Positions 36,536 through 44,167 of a stretch of DNA of 48,336 nucleotides are shown piece by piece. The DNA is from Bryobacteraceae bacterium. GTDB taxonomy: Bacteria > Acidobacteriota > Terriglobia > Bryobacterales > Bryobacteraceae. The position numbers were made by a program, and so were the translations under genes. The stretch's first letter is position 1; every line of letters begins with the position of its first letter. The notes beneath the pieces were generated by a model, which did no database searches, had not been told where the DNA came from, and worked only from the letters and a program-made list of their open reading frames with translations. The stretch is from positions 1-48,336 of the forward strand of contig JAIEPW010000060.1 of assembly GCA_019748195.1 (NCBI GenBank), written 5' to 3'.

Positions 36536-37281
36536 CGGCGGCCGCTATCCATGTAACGCGCCTTGGCGTATTTCAGGAAATTGTACAGGGAAGCCATGTT
36601 GGCGATCGCCAGCCCCTCCACGCCGTCCAGGAAACCCCGTTGCAGCACATAGCTGCGGAAGAAGGTCCAGGCGGGATTGCCGAGGAGTTTCAGCCAGGTG
36701 ACTTCCTCCTTGTTGGCGATGAGCTGTTCGGCCGCAAGCGTAGTGTAACGGTCCATGGTCCGCAAGTGCTCGCTGAGTGATTCGCAGGTGAAATGGAGCA
36801 GGTTGCCTTCCAGATGTCCCACGCGGCCGTGCACTTTCACCGATTCGTGCACATAGTCGCCCACCCATACGGCCTTGCGGCGATCGTAGAGGCGGACCTT
36901 GCGATCCGGATACCAGCCCGAATAGCGGATCCACTTGCCGAGATACTGCGCCTGCCGGGGCATGGTATACGCGTCGAATTCGGGGCCGTTTTTCTTCAGG
37001 CGCCAGAGCTCGGCTTCGAGCGCCTCGCTGACGCTTTCGTCGGCGTCGATGGAAAGGATCCAGTCGTTGGCGGCTTTTTCCGCCGCGAAGTTCTTTTGCT
37101 TGGCGTATCCGGGCCAGGGGCTTTCGATGACGCGCGCGCCGAGCTTCCCGGCGAGTTCCACGGTGCGGTCGTTTGATCCGGAATCCACCACCAGCACTTC
37201 ATCGGCGCAGCGCAGGCTCTCGATGGCGCGGGGCAGCTTGCGCTCTTCGTTGTAGGTGATGATGGTGGCGGAGAGTTTCAC
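36532..37281 (-). CDS. Glycosyltransferase family 2 (WaaE/KdtX-like)
   Basis: A GT-A fold transferase of 249 residues resembling the LPS-core glycosyltransferase WaaE/KdtX. It begins LSATIITYNEERKLPRAIES, then VVDSGSNDRTVE and the metal-binding SIDADESVS (DxD-type). WYPDRKVRLYDRRKAVWVG and VHESVKV are typical of this clade. The GTG start at 37281 overlaps the S2P stop (GTGA); the longer reading upstream only runs antisense-free through the protease gene and is rejected. No Kdo transferase gene is near. Confidence 0.88.
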   Translation of the reverse strand: MKLSATIITYNEERKLPRAIESLRCADEVLVVDSGSNDRTVELAGKLGARVIESPWPGYAKQKNFAAEKAANDWILSIDADESVSEALEAELWRLKKNGPEFDAYTMPRQAQYLGKWIRYSGWYPDRKVRLYDRRKAVWVGDYVHESVKVHGRVGHLEGNLLHFTCESLSEHLRTMDRYTTLAAEQLIANKEEVTWLKLLGNPAWTFFRSYVLQRGFLDGVEGLAIANMASLYNFLKYAKARYMDSGRR

Positions 37282-38246
37282 GCGGGGCCTAATTGGATGG
37301 GAGCGACGGTGAAGGAGAGCAGGAAGATCGCCAGCGCGATCCATCCCAGGTTCACGCGCGCCGGGCCCACGGGCCGGGGATCGTGGATCACCGGATGCCG
37401 CATCCCGAACAGAAACAGGAGCACAACCCAAACCAGCCAGCTATAAGAAAAGAACAAGCCAAGCGGGACCAGCGCCAGGGCGAAGATGCGCGAGAGCATA
37501 CGCGTCCGCTCTCCGGCGAATGCGTAAATGATGTGGCCGCCGTCCAACTGCCCGATGGGCAGCAGGTTCAACGCCGTGGCCAGCAGGCCAACCCAGGCCG
37601 CGCGTCCGACGGGATGGAGGCTGATATCGGCGGCCGCGACGCCTGGAAAGAACATCCATTCGAGCAGACGCTGAATGGGCGGCGTTCCGAAGATGAGATC
37701 GCCGCCGGCGCCCGCGCCGGGAGAAACGCGGCTGAGCGAGACGCCCAGAATCAGGGCCGGCAGCAGGACGGCGAATCCGGCCAGCGGTCCGGCGATACCG
37801 ATATCGAACAGCACGCGCTTGGAGTAAATCGGTGACTTGATGCGGATGAACGCGCCCAGCGTTCCGATCAGGGTCGGCGCCGGAATGAAATAGGGCAGGG
37901 AGGCGTCGACGCCGTAGCGAACGCAGGCGGCGTAATGCCCGAGTTCGTGCGCCAACAGGATTGTCAACAAGGTCAGCGAGAACGGAAGTCCGGTGACCAG
38001 GTAGCGCGGATCGGCCAGGATGCGGCGGTAGACTTCCAGGTCGGTTTCGACGGTGAAGGGCTGTCCGCTGTGAAAGCTGAGGGCCAGCCCGGCGCCTACC
38101 GCCGTGGTGCTCAGCAGGGTGACTAGAAACAAGCCCGCGTGGAGCCAATATCGGGGGCGGGCCCTTCTGCGCAGCAACGCCCAGCCGTCCAGCATCCCAT
38201 GGGGTGATGGAGTCGACGGCGCCGCGGGGATACCCTGGAACGACAC
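37278..38246 (-). CDS. Site-2-type intramembrane metalloprotease (M50)
   Basis: A 322-residue polytopic membrane protein with the site-2 protease motifs LLAHELGHYAA (HExxH, zinc His) and NLLPIGQLDGGH (third ligand Asp). There is no PDZ domain between them, unlike RseP. It likely cuts a membrane-bound regulator or processes small membrane peptides. It is the first gene of a six-gene envelope operon. The substrate is not visible. Confidence 0.9.
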   Translation of the reverse strand: MSFQGIPAAPSTPSPHGMLDGWALLRRRARPRYWLHAGLFLVTLLSTTAVGAGLALSFHSGQPFTVETDLEVYRRILADPRYLVTGLPFSLTLLTILLAHELGHYAACVRYGVDASLPYFIPAPTLIGTLGAFIRIKSPIYSKRVLFDIGIAGPLAGFAVLLPALILGVSLSRVSPGAGAGGDLIFGTPPIQRLLEWMFFPGVAAADISLHPVGRAAWVGLLATALNLLPIGQLDGGHIIYAFAGERTRMLSRIFALALVPLGLFFSYSWLVWVVLLFLFGMRHPVIHDPRPVGPARVNLGWIALAIFLLSFTVAPIQLGPA

Positions 38247-38254
38247 AACAGAGT

Positions 38255-38524
38255 TTATTGGAGCGACTGCAACTCTTTACCCGGCTTAAATCGAACCGCT
38301 TTGCCGGGCGGGATCGCCACCTCCGCGCCGGTGCGGGGGTTGCGCCCGATGCCGGTTTTCCGCGGCCGCACATTGAAGATGCCGAAACCGCGCAGTTCAA
38401 TGCGTTCACCTTGCGCCAAAGCTTTCTTCATGCTGTTGAAGACGGTCTCCACCGCCATCTCCGCTTTGGTTTTCGTGATGCCGGTGCGATTGACCACTTC
38501 ATTGATGATGTCGAGTTTGATCAA
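38255..38524 (-). CDS. HU-family DNA-binding protein
   Basis: Nucleoid protein of 89 residues that bends DNA. It matches HU: IINEVVNRTGITKTKAE, then MKKALAQGERIELRGFG, and the arm FNVRPRKTGIGRNPRTG. The start is a TTG at 38522-38524 with GGGGAGG about 8 nt upstream, strong enough for high expression. It lies 8 nt upstream of the S2P gene in the same direction, so it may lead that operon. Confidence 0.95.
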   Translation of the reverse strand: MIKLDIINEVVNRTGITKTKAEMAVETVFNSMKKALAQGERIELRGFGIFNVRPRKTGIGRNPRTGAEVAIPPGKAVRFKPGKELQSLQ

Positions 38525-38596
38525 GGCGACGTCCTCCCCTTAGCTGCGCGATTTCGACTCAGCCGCAAACCTTATGATAGGATTGGAGTTATAAGA

Positions 38597-39088
38597 ATGT
38601 CAAGAGCGGCTGCGGCAACACCCCCGGCGGAACTGAGGCGCGCCTGGGGTCAGTTCGCCACCGGGATCGCGGTGGCCACGGTGTGCGACGACGGAAACCC
38701 GCACGGTTTGACGGTAAACTCCTTCACTTCCGTATCCCTGAATCCGCCGCTGATCTCGATCGCGATCGACCGCGCTTCCACGGTTCTGCCGCATCTTAAA
38801 GCGGCGGAATCGTTTGCGGTCAACGTGCTGCGCGATTCGCAGCGGGAACTGTCCATTCGCTTCGCGCAGTGGCCGGAGGGGCGATTTGAGGGGCTGGAAT
38901 GGTCCTTGGGCGAGCAGGGCGCGCCCCTGTTTCCGGGCATGCTGGCGATTTTCGAATGCCGCAAAACTCAAGCGATCGAGGCCGGAGATCACGTCCTTTT
39001 TCTAGGCGAGGTGATGCGGTTCGCCTGGGAAGAAGGCGAACCGCTTGTTTACTTTGCAAGCCGCTATCGAGAGCTGAAGGCGGACTAA
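38597..39088 (+). CDS. Flavin reductase-like FMN-binding protein
   Basis: A 163-residue flavoprotein of the FMN-binding split-barrel flavin reductase family. Motifs are FATGIAVATVCDDG, GLTVNSFTSVSLNPPL and SFAVNVL, which contact FMN. Such proteins supply reduced flavin to monooxygenases; no partner oxygenase gene is adjacent. The ATG at 38597 has GGAG 8 nt upstream. Its 3' end overlaps the convergent S9 peptidase gene by 4 nt. Confidence 0.92.
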   Translation: MSRAAAATPPAELRRAWGQFATGIAVATVCDDGNPHGLTVNSFTSVSLNPPLISIAIDRASTVLPHLKAAESFAVNVLRDSQRELSIRFAQWPEGRFEGLEWSLGEQGAPLFPGMLAIFECRKTQAIEAGDHVLFLGEVMRFAWEEGEPLVYFASRYRELKAD

Positions 39089-41088
39089 TTTCCCGAAGGC
39101 GCCGCTCCGTCGAGGTACGTCCGGAACCATTCGATCCAGCGTTTGTCGATGTCGCGCTGATGCACCGGGTCGGCGGCGTTGTGCCCCGGTAGAGGGTAGG
39201 CGAAGAACTTTACGGGAACGTTGTTATCCCGCAACGCGTGGTACAGCCGGTAGGACTGCGTGGGCGGAACGCGATAATCGCCGGTGAGCGCCAGGATCAG
39301 CGTGGGTGTCCTGGCCTGCGGGATGTAGGTGATCGGCGACTGCGCGATAAAGGCCTGCATGCGCTTGGGATCGGTGTAGGGAGATCCGCCGTAGCTGGCG
39401 CCGCGGCGCACATTCGAATCGCCCAAGTCGTATTGATGAATACCGTCGGTGACCGCGGCGCCGGCGACGGCCGCCTTCCACACGCCGGGATAGTTGCCGA
39501 TGAGCCAGGTGGTCATGTAGCCGCCGTAGCTCCACCCGCTGACGCCGATGCGGGATTCATCGACGAAGCCGCGCTTTTTCAGCAGGTCGAGCCCGCTCAT
39601 CACGTCGCGGCCGGGACCCGCGCCGGCGTCGTTCCAAATAGCGGCCTGAAAGGCGTTGCCGCGATTGTCGCTTCCGCGGTAGTTGGGTTCGAAGACCACC
39701 CAGCCTTGCGCGGCCATCAACTGGGCCCGCGGAGAGAAGGCTTCCTTGGAAGCCGATCGGGGCCCGCCGTGGATGTAAAGCACCAGCGGATACTTGCGGC
39801 CGGCCTGGAAATCCGGCGGGTAGGTGACGACGCCGTCCTGGCGGAAATTCTCGAAGTCCCACTCCACGGTTTCGGTCTTGCCGAGCTCGAGCGCGGCGAT
39901 GTGGGCGTTAAAGTCGGTGAGGCGCTCCGGGCGGGCGGCGGGGTTGCTGAGAATATAGAGCTCGGCCGGGCGGTGCGGTTCGCTTGCCACCAGCGCGATT
40001 CGGCCGTCATTGGCGATGGAAGCGTCGAGACCGAAGCCGCCGGACGCAACCAGATTGCCGACATCCACCTTGCGGGCCGCGCCGTCCAGGGGATGAAAGT
40101 AGATCCCGGTCGTGGTCCGCTCATTAGCGGCGAGTAGAAGCGCCTTGGAGTCTGGAGTCCAGATAGCGCGCAGGATGTGCCGGTCCAGGCCGCTGGTCAG
40201 GCTGCGGCCCTCGCCGCCGCTGAGGGGCGTCACCCAGATTTCGTTAACGTTCTTCGTTTCGCCGCCACGGGGGAACCAATAGGTCACCAGCTTGCCGTCG
40301 GGCGAGACCACGGGCTGAGTTTCGTTGCGCGCGCGGCCGGTTAGCGGACGCATCGCGCCGGTCTCCGCGTCAACAACCTGGATGGTGGACTTGTCGAAAT
40401 CGCCCGAGTACACGGTGGGCATCCTGACGATCACCAGCGACTTACCGTCAGCGGACCATTGCGCCGCGGGCGGAGGCGGTCCCGGCGGAAAGGCGATCGG
40501 GAGCGTCCATGTGCCGCTCGTCAGGCGCCGCGCCGGTCCACCGTCCAGAGTCTGAATCCAGAGATGCGAAGCCTTGGGCGCTTCCTGCATCAAATAGTGA
40601 TTGTTCTGAACTTCAAAGGCGCGGTTGAAGCGGTCTTCGCCTTCCTTCTTTGGATCCTCGTCGAAGGCGTTGAACGCGATCGCCTTACTGTCGGGACGCC
40701 AGGAGTAATTCTGGACTCCGGTTGGCGACTTGGTGACCTGCCGGGAATCGCCGCCACCGAGCGGCAGCACGAAGACTTGCGCCTTGCCCTCGACATTTGC
40801 GAGGAACCCAAGACTCGCGCCGTCCGGGGACCACCTCGGATTCGCTAGGCCGCGCTTGCCGCTGGTCAGGATTCGTTGCGCCTTGGTGGCGGTGTCAACC
40901 AGAACGAGGTCGGCGTCCCAGCGATTCTCCTGGAAGTTGGCGCGAGAGACGGTAATGACAATGGACTTTCCGTCTGGGGCGATTTGCGGATCGCCGACAC
41001 GGACGATCCTGCCGGGGGTGTGAAGATCGAACCGCGCGGCGATCAGCGCGGTGCCGAGGAGCAGGAGGAGGAAGTAACGTCGAGCCAT
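39085..41088 (-). CDS. S9-family prolyl oligopeptidase/dipeptidyl peptidase
   Basis: Secreted serine peptidase of 667 residues with signal peptide (MARRYFLLLLLGTALIAARF). A WD40/TolB-like beta-propeller (about 25-395) with repeated SPDG-type strands is followed by an alpha/beta-hydrolase domain (about 405-667). The nucleophile is in GVSGWSYGGYMT (GxSxGG), with acid in LTGDYRVPP and the base His in LPGHN. Probably degrades short peptides outside the cytoplasm. The ATG at 41088 follows a perfect TATAAT by 7 nt, so its mRNA may be leaderless. Confidence 0.92.
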   Translation of the reverse strand: MARRYFLLLLLGTALIAARFDLHTPGRIVRVGDPQIAPDGKSIVITVSRANFQENRWDADLVLVDTATKAQRILTSGKRGLANPRWSPDGASLGFLANVEGKAQVFVLPLGGGDSRQVTKSPTGVQNYSWRPDSKAIAFNAFDEDPKKEGEDRFNRAFEVQNNHYLMQEAPKASHLWIQTLDGGPARRLTSGTWTLPIAFPPGPPPPAAQWSADGKSLVIVRMPTVYSGDFDKSTIQVVDAETGAMRPLTGRARNETQPVVSPDGKLVTYWFPRGGETKNVNEIWVTPLSGGEGRSLTSGLDRHILRAIWTPDSKALLLAANERTTTGIYFHPLDGAARKVDVGNLVASGGFGLDASIANDGRIALVASEPHRPAELYILSNPAARPERLTDFNAHIAALELGKTETVEWDFENFRQDGVVTYPPDFQAGRKYPLVLYIHGGPRSASKEAFSPRAQLMAAQGWVVFEPNYRGSDNRGNAFQAAIWNDAGAGPGRDVMSGLDLLKKRGFVDESRIGVSGWSYGGYMTTWLIGNYPGVWKAAVAGAAVTDGIHQYDLGDSNVRRGASYGGSPYTDPKRMQAFIAQSPITYIPQARTPTLILALTGDYRVPPTQSYRLYHALRDNNVPVKFFAYPLPGHNAADPVHQRDIDKRWIEWFRTYLDGAAPSGN

Positions 41089-41095
41089 GCGCCGG

Positions 41096-41101
41096 ATTAT
41101 A
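41096..41101 (-). promoter_or_regulatory. Perfect -10 box of the S9 peptidase gene
   Basis: TATAAT on the minus strand lies 7 nt before the ATG at 41088, which puts the expected transcription start at or within 1-2 nt of the start codon. No -35 at normal spacing. Confidence 0.45.
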
Positions 41102-41150
41102 TCGCTCTTTCCTGTAGCCGGGCGGTTTCCAAGGTCAGCGCTTTACTTGT

Positions 41151-41164
41151 GTAAGCGTGCTTAC
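41151..41164. promoter_or_regulatory. Dyad between the S9 and efflux genes
   Basis: GTAAGC and GCTTAC are perfect inverted repeats separated by 2 nt. It lies 17 nt upstream of the -35 box of the efflux promoter. It could be a second operator half of the same control region, but its sequence differs from the palindrome at 41206. Confidence 0.35.
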
Positions 41165-41180
41165 TCAAAATTTTTGGATC

Positions 41181-41209
41181 TTGACAGCACGAATCATCGT
41201 CCTTACACT
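41181..41209 (+). promoter_or_regulatory. Sigma70 promoter of the second efflux operon
   Basis: A perfect TTGACA (41181-41186) and TACACT (41204-41209, 4 of 6) are 17 nt apart. The first gene starts at 41268. The -10 box overlaps the palindrome at 41206-41224, so a bound repressor would block polymerase. Confidence 0.65.
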
Positions 41210-41224
41210 GAACAGTGTTCAGTG
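41206..41224. promoter_or_regulatory. 19-bp perfect palindrome, likely repressor operator
   Basis: CACTGAACA-G-TGTTCAGTG is a perfect inverted repeat with one central base, overlapping the -10 box and the expected start of transcription. Palindromes with TGAACA/TGTTCA arms are typical of TetR/AcrR-type sites. A weaker GAAC-N3-GTTC follows at 41224-41234. No TetR-type gene lies in the window. Confidence 0.6.
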
Positions 41225-41267
41225 AACATCGTTCTTATTAAGTTCGTCGTTTTCGTAAAGGCTACTG

Positions 41268-42401
41268 ATGCATCCGCTGGCTTGGAAAAACCTGTTTCAT
41301 GACAAAACGCGGCTGGTAGTGACACTGACGGGCATTGTCATCGCATTGGTCCTCATCATTGTGCTGTTCGGGTTGTTTCTGAACTTTCTCGACACCAGCG
41401 CCAACATCGTGGAACACTCCGGCGCGGATTTGTGGGTGAGCGCGCCGGAGATTCCTCACGTCAACGGCGGCGCGGTGATCCCGGAGAGCCGGCGCTACAA
41501 GGCGCTATCCGTTCCCGGAGTGCGGCGAGCCGCCAAATACGTGGTGCAGTTCGTGAATTGGAAGCTGCCCGGCGGCGCGACCCAATCGGCGCAGATTGTC
41601 GGTTTCGAGCTCGACAGCGGCATGGGCGGACCCTGGAACCTGGTGGAAGGCGACGTCAACGATCTGCGTAAGGAAGATACCGTCATCATCGACCAGCTCT
41701 ACCGCTCCAAGCTCGGCGTGGAGAAGCTGGGCGACGAAGTGGAAATCAGCGGACGCCGCGCTCGCGTTGTCGGATTCACTTACGGGATCCGCAGCTTCAC
41801 CACCGCTCCCTACGTGTTCACTTCCTTCAAGAACGCGCAGAACTACGTGGGACGGACGCAGATGGGACCCGAAGAAACGTTGTACCTGGTCATTAAGACC
41901 GAACCGGACGCGAATGTCGGCGCGGTGAAGGCCAGTCTCGCAGCGACCATTCCCGGTGTCGACATCTACACCAACCAGGAGATGCACCGGAAAACGCAGA
42001 CCTATTGGGTGTTCGGCACCGGCGCGGGGATCACCACGCTGATGGGAGCGGCTCTGGGTCTGCTGGTGGGCATCGTCGTCGTCGCGCAGACGATCTACGC
42101 CGCCACGGTGGACCACATTCGCGAATACGGGACGCTGAAAGCGATGGGCGCCACCAACGGATTCATCTACAGCATCATCATCCAGCAAGCCGTGCTGGCG
42201 GCGCTGGCCGGATACTCGGTGGCGCTGGCGATCGGGCTGGTGGTGGTGGAGCAAAGCAAGGACGGGCAGGCGCCGATCCTGCTTCCGCCGGAAATGATCG
42301 CCGGGCTGTTCCTGCTCGCCGTGGGCATGTGTATTGGAGCCTCCATCCTGTCCATCCGCAAGGCGACTCAAATCGATCCGGCGCTGGTGTTCAAGGCCTG
42401 A
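41268..42401 (+). CDS. ABC transporter permease, DevC-like FtsX family
   Basis: Inner-membrane permease of 377 residues: an N-terminal helix (about 15-42), a periplasmic domain (about 45-245), and three C-terminal helices (about 253-365). It belongs to the DevC/MacB-like group, with VDHIREYGTLKAMGAT as the FtsX-type loop. With the ATPase, DevB-type adaptor and TolC genes that follow, it forms a complete export system. It is the first gene after the palindrome-controlled promoter. Confidence 0.9.
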   Translation: MHPLAWKNLFHDKTRLVVTLTGIVIALVLIIVLFGLFLNFLDTSANIVEHSGADLWVSAPEIPHVNGGAVIPESRRYKALSVPGVRRAAKYVVQFVNWKLPGGATQSAQIVGFELDSGMGGPWNLVEGDVNDLRKEDTVIIDQLYRSKLGVEKLGDEVEISGRRARVVGFTYGIRSFTTAPYVFTSFKNAQNYVGRTQMGPEETLYLVIKTEPDANVGAVKASLAATIPGVDIYTNQEMHRKTQTYWVFGTGAGITTLMGAALGLLVGIVVVAQTIYAATVDHIREYGTLKAMGATNGFIYSIIIQQAVLAALAGYSVALAIGLVVVEQSKDGQAPILLPPEMIAGLFLLAVGMCIGASILSIRKATQIDPALVFKA

Positions 42402-42414
42402 GGGAGATGCGGCA

Positions 42415-43116
42415 ATGATTCAGATTCGCGAACTGAGCAAGGTTTACGGGCAGGGGCCGGCCGCCTTCCGCGCGCTGGACAAGGCGGATCTCGACATTCA
42501 TCCGTCGCAGGTGACGCTGCTGATGGGGCCGTCCGGATCCGGCAAGACGACGCTGGTGTCGATCATGGGCTGCATCCTGCGCGCGACCTCCGGCAGCGTG
42601 AAGTTCGAGGGCAGGGAACTGGCGAACCTGAAGGAACACGAGCTGCCGAAGGTGCGGCTGGACAACTTCGGCTTCGTATTCCAGGGGTTCAATCTTTTCC
42701 CCGCGCTCACCGCGCGGGAGAACGTGGAGGTCGCTCTGGGGCTGAAGGGCGTACGCGGCGCAACGGCCCACAGGCGCGCCGGCGAACTATTGGAACAGGT
42801 CGGCCTGGCATCGAAAACAGCGAGCTTCCCGGCCGACCTGAGCGGCGGCCAGAAGCAGCGGGTGGCGATCGCGCGGGCGCTGGCGGGGGAGCCGCGCGTG
42901 ATTCTGGCCGATGAACCCACCGCCGCGCTGGATTCCAGCAGCGGCCAACTGGTGATGGAAACCCTGGCGGGGCTGGCGCGGGACAAGGGCCGCGCGGTGG
43001 TGATTGTCACGCACGACTCGCGTGTCCTGGGATATGCGGACCGGATCGTGGAACTCGAAGACGGCCGGATTGTGAGGGACTTCGTCCCTTCCAAGGAACT
43101 GGCGGCGGCGCACTAA
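42415..43116 (+). CDS. ABC transporter ATPase, DevA/LolD type
   Basis: A 233-residue ATPase with Walker A GPSGSGKTT, signature LSGGQKQR and Walker B VILADEPTA. The ATG at 42415 begins MIQIRELSKVYG; GGGAGA lies upstream. The gap to the permease is 13 nt and the adaptor starts 11 nt after it. Energises export with the FtsX-type permease. Confidence 0.93.
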   Translation: MIQIRELSKVYGQGPAAFRALDKADLDIHPSQVTLLMGPSGSGKTTLVSIMGCILRATSGSVKFEGRELANLKEHELPKVRLDNFGFVFQGFNLFPALTARENVEVALGLKGVRGATAHRRAGELLEQVGLASKTASFPADLSGGQKQRVAIARALAGEPRVILADEPTAALDSSSGQLVMETLAGLARDKGRAVVIVTHDSRVLGYADRIVELEDGRIVRDFVPSKELAAAH

Positions 43117-43127
43117 GGAGCACGGAC

Positions 43128-44147
43128 ATGACGCGGAAAAGCATGATTCTGACAGCGGCGGGATTACTGGCGGCGGGACTGGTCTGGTCGAACCGGGGCG
43201 AACGCCTCGGGCCGGATACGGCCCTGGCGAAAACGGCGCGCGACACGTCGCTGATCGCGGCGGCAGGCCGAACGGAGCCTTCATCCGAGGAGGTGAAGAT
43301 CGGACCGGAGGTGGCGGGCAAACTGCGGCGGGTGATGGTGGACGAGGGCGATCGCGTGCGCCAGGGACAAGTGATCGCGGTGCTCGAAAACGAGGATTAT
43401 GCCGCGCGCATCGCGCTGGCGGAAGCGGCGCTGAAGGAGCGGCAGGCGGTGCTGGATCGCATTGTGAACGGCGCGCGGGCCGAGGAACGGCGGGAATCGC
43501 GCGCGCTGGTTCGCGAGGCGGAGGCGGTGGTGGAGAACGCGCGGGCGGAAGTGGAGCGGCGTCGTTCGCTGCTCGATCGCGGGGCCGTTTCACGCATGGA
43601 GTTCGATCAGGTGGAGCGTGAGCACCGCGTGGCGGCAGCGCGGCTGGATGCAGCCCGCGAGCGAGCCGCGTTCATCAACGCGGATGCGCGGGAGGACGAG
43701 CGGCGCCGCGCCGAAGCGGAACTGGACCGCGCCCGGGCGCAGATTGCCGAGGCGCGGGCGTTGCTCGATAAGACTCTGGTGAAGGCGCCGCTGAACGGCG
43801 TGGTGCTGCGGCGGCATCACAAGACCGGCGAGAGCGTCAGCCCGTCCGACCGGATCGTCACTCTGGGGGACACATCACGGCTGATGGTGCGCGTGGACGT
43901 CGACGAGACCGATGTCGCCAAGCTGGCCATCGGGCAGACGGCGTGGGTGCGGGCGGACGCGTACGGCGATCGCAAGTTCCCGGGCCGCGTGACCCGTGTC
44001 GGCGAGATGCTGGGCCGCAAGAACCTGCGGACGGACGAGCCGTCGGAACGCGTCGATAAGAAGATCCTGGAGACGCTGGTGCTGCTGGATACCGGCGTCC
44101 GCCTGCCGGTAGGGCTGCGCGTCGACGCCTACATACAAGTCCAGTAA
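43128..44147 (+). CDS. Periplasmic adaptor, HlyD/DevB type
   Basis: Membrane fusion protein of 339 residues with an N-terminal signal anchor (MTRKSMILTAAGLLAAGLVW), a first lipoyl half ([18 protein letters not shown]), a long coiled-coil hairpin rich in Arg, Glu and Ala (about 95-205; many REAEAVVENARAE-type heptads), the second lipoyl half (KAPLNGVVLRRHHKTGESV), and a barrel domain. Couples the permease to the TolC channel encoded next. Confidence 0.9.
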   Translation: MTRKSMILTAAGLLAAGLVWSNRGERLGPDTALAKTARDTSLIAAAGRTEPSSEEVKIGPEVAGKLRRVMVDEGDRVRQGQVIAVLENEDYAARIALAEAALKERQAVLDRIVNGARAEERRESRALVREAEAVVENARAEVERRRSLLDRGAVSRMEFDQVEREHRVAAARLDAARERAAFINADAREDERRRAEAELDRARAQIAEARALLDKTLVKAPLNGVVLRRHHKTGESVSPSDRIVTLGDTSRLMVRVDVDETDVAKLAIGQTAWVRADAYGDRKFPGRVTRVGEMLGRKNLRTDEPSERVDKKILETLVLLDTGVRLPVGLRVDAYIQVQ

Positions 44148-44167
44148 CGGAATCGGAGACCAACGAT

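Noticed and set aside
37282-37431. N-terminal extension of the GT2 gene
   Set aside because: It overlaps the site-2 protease end; the GT2 fold starts at the GTG at 37281.
38204-38596. N-terminal extension of the flavin reductase
   Set aside because: It overlaps the HU gene in antisense; a good ribosome binding site points to the ATG at 38597.
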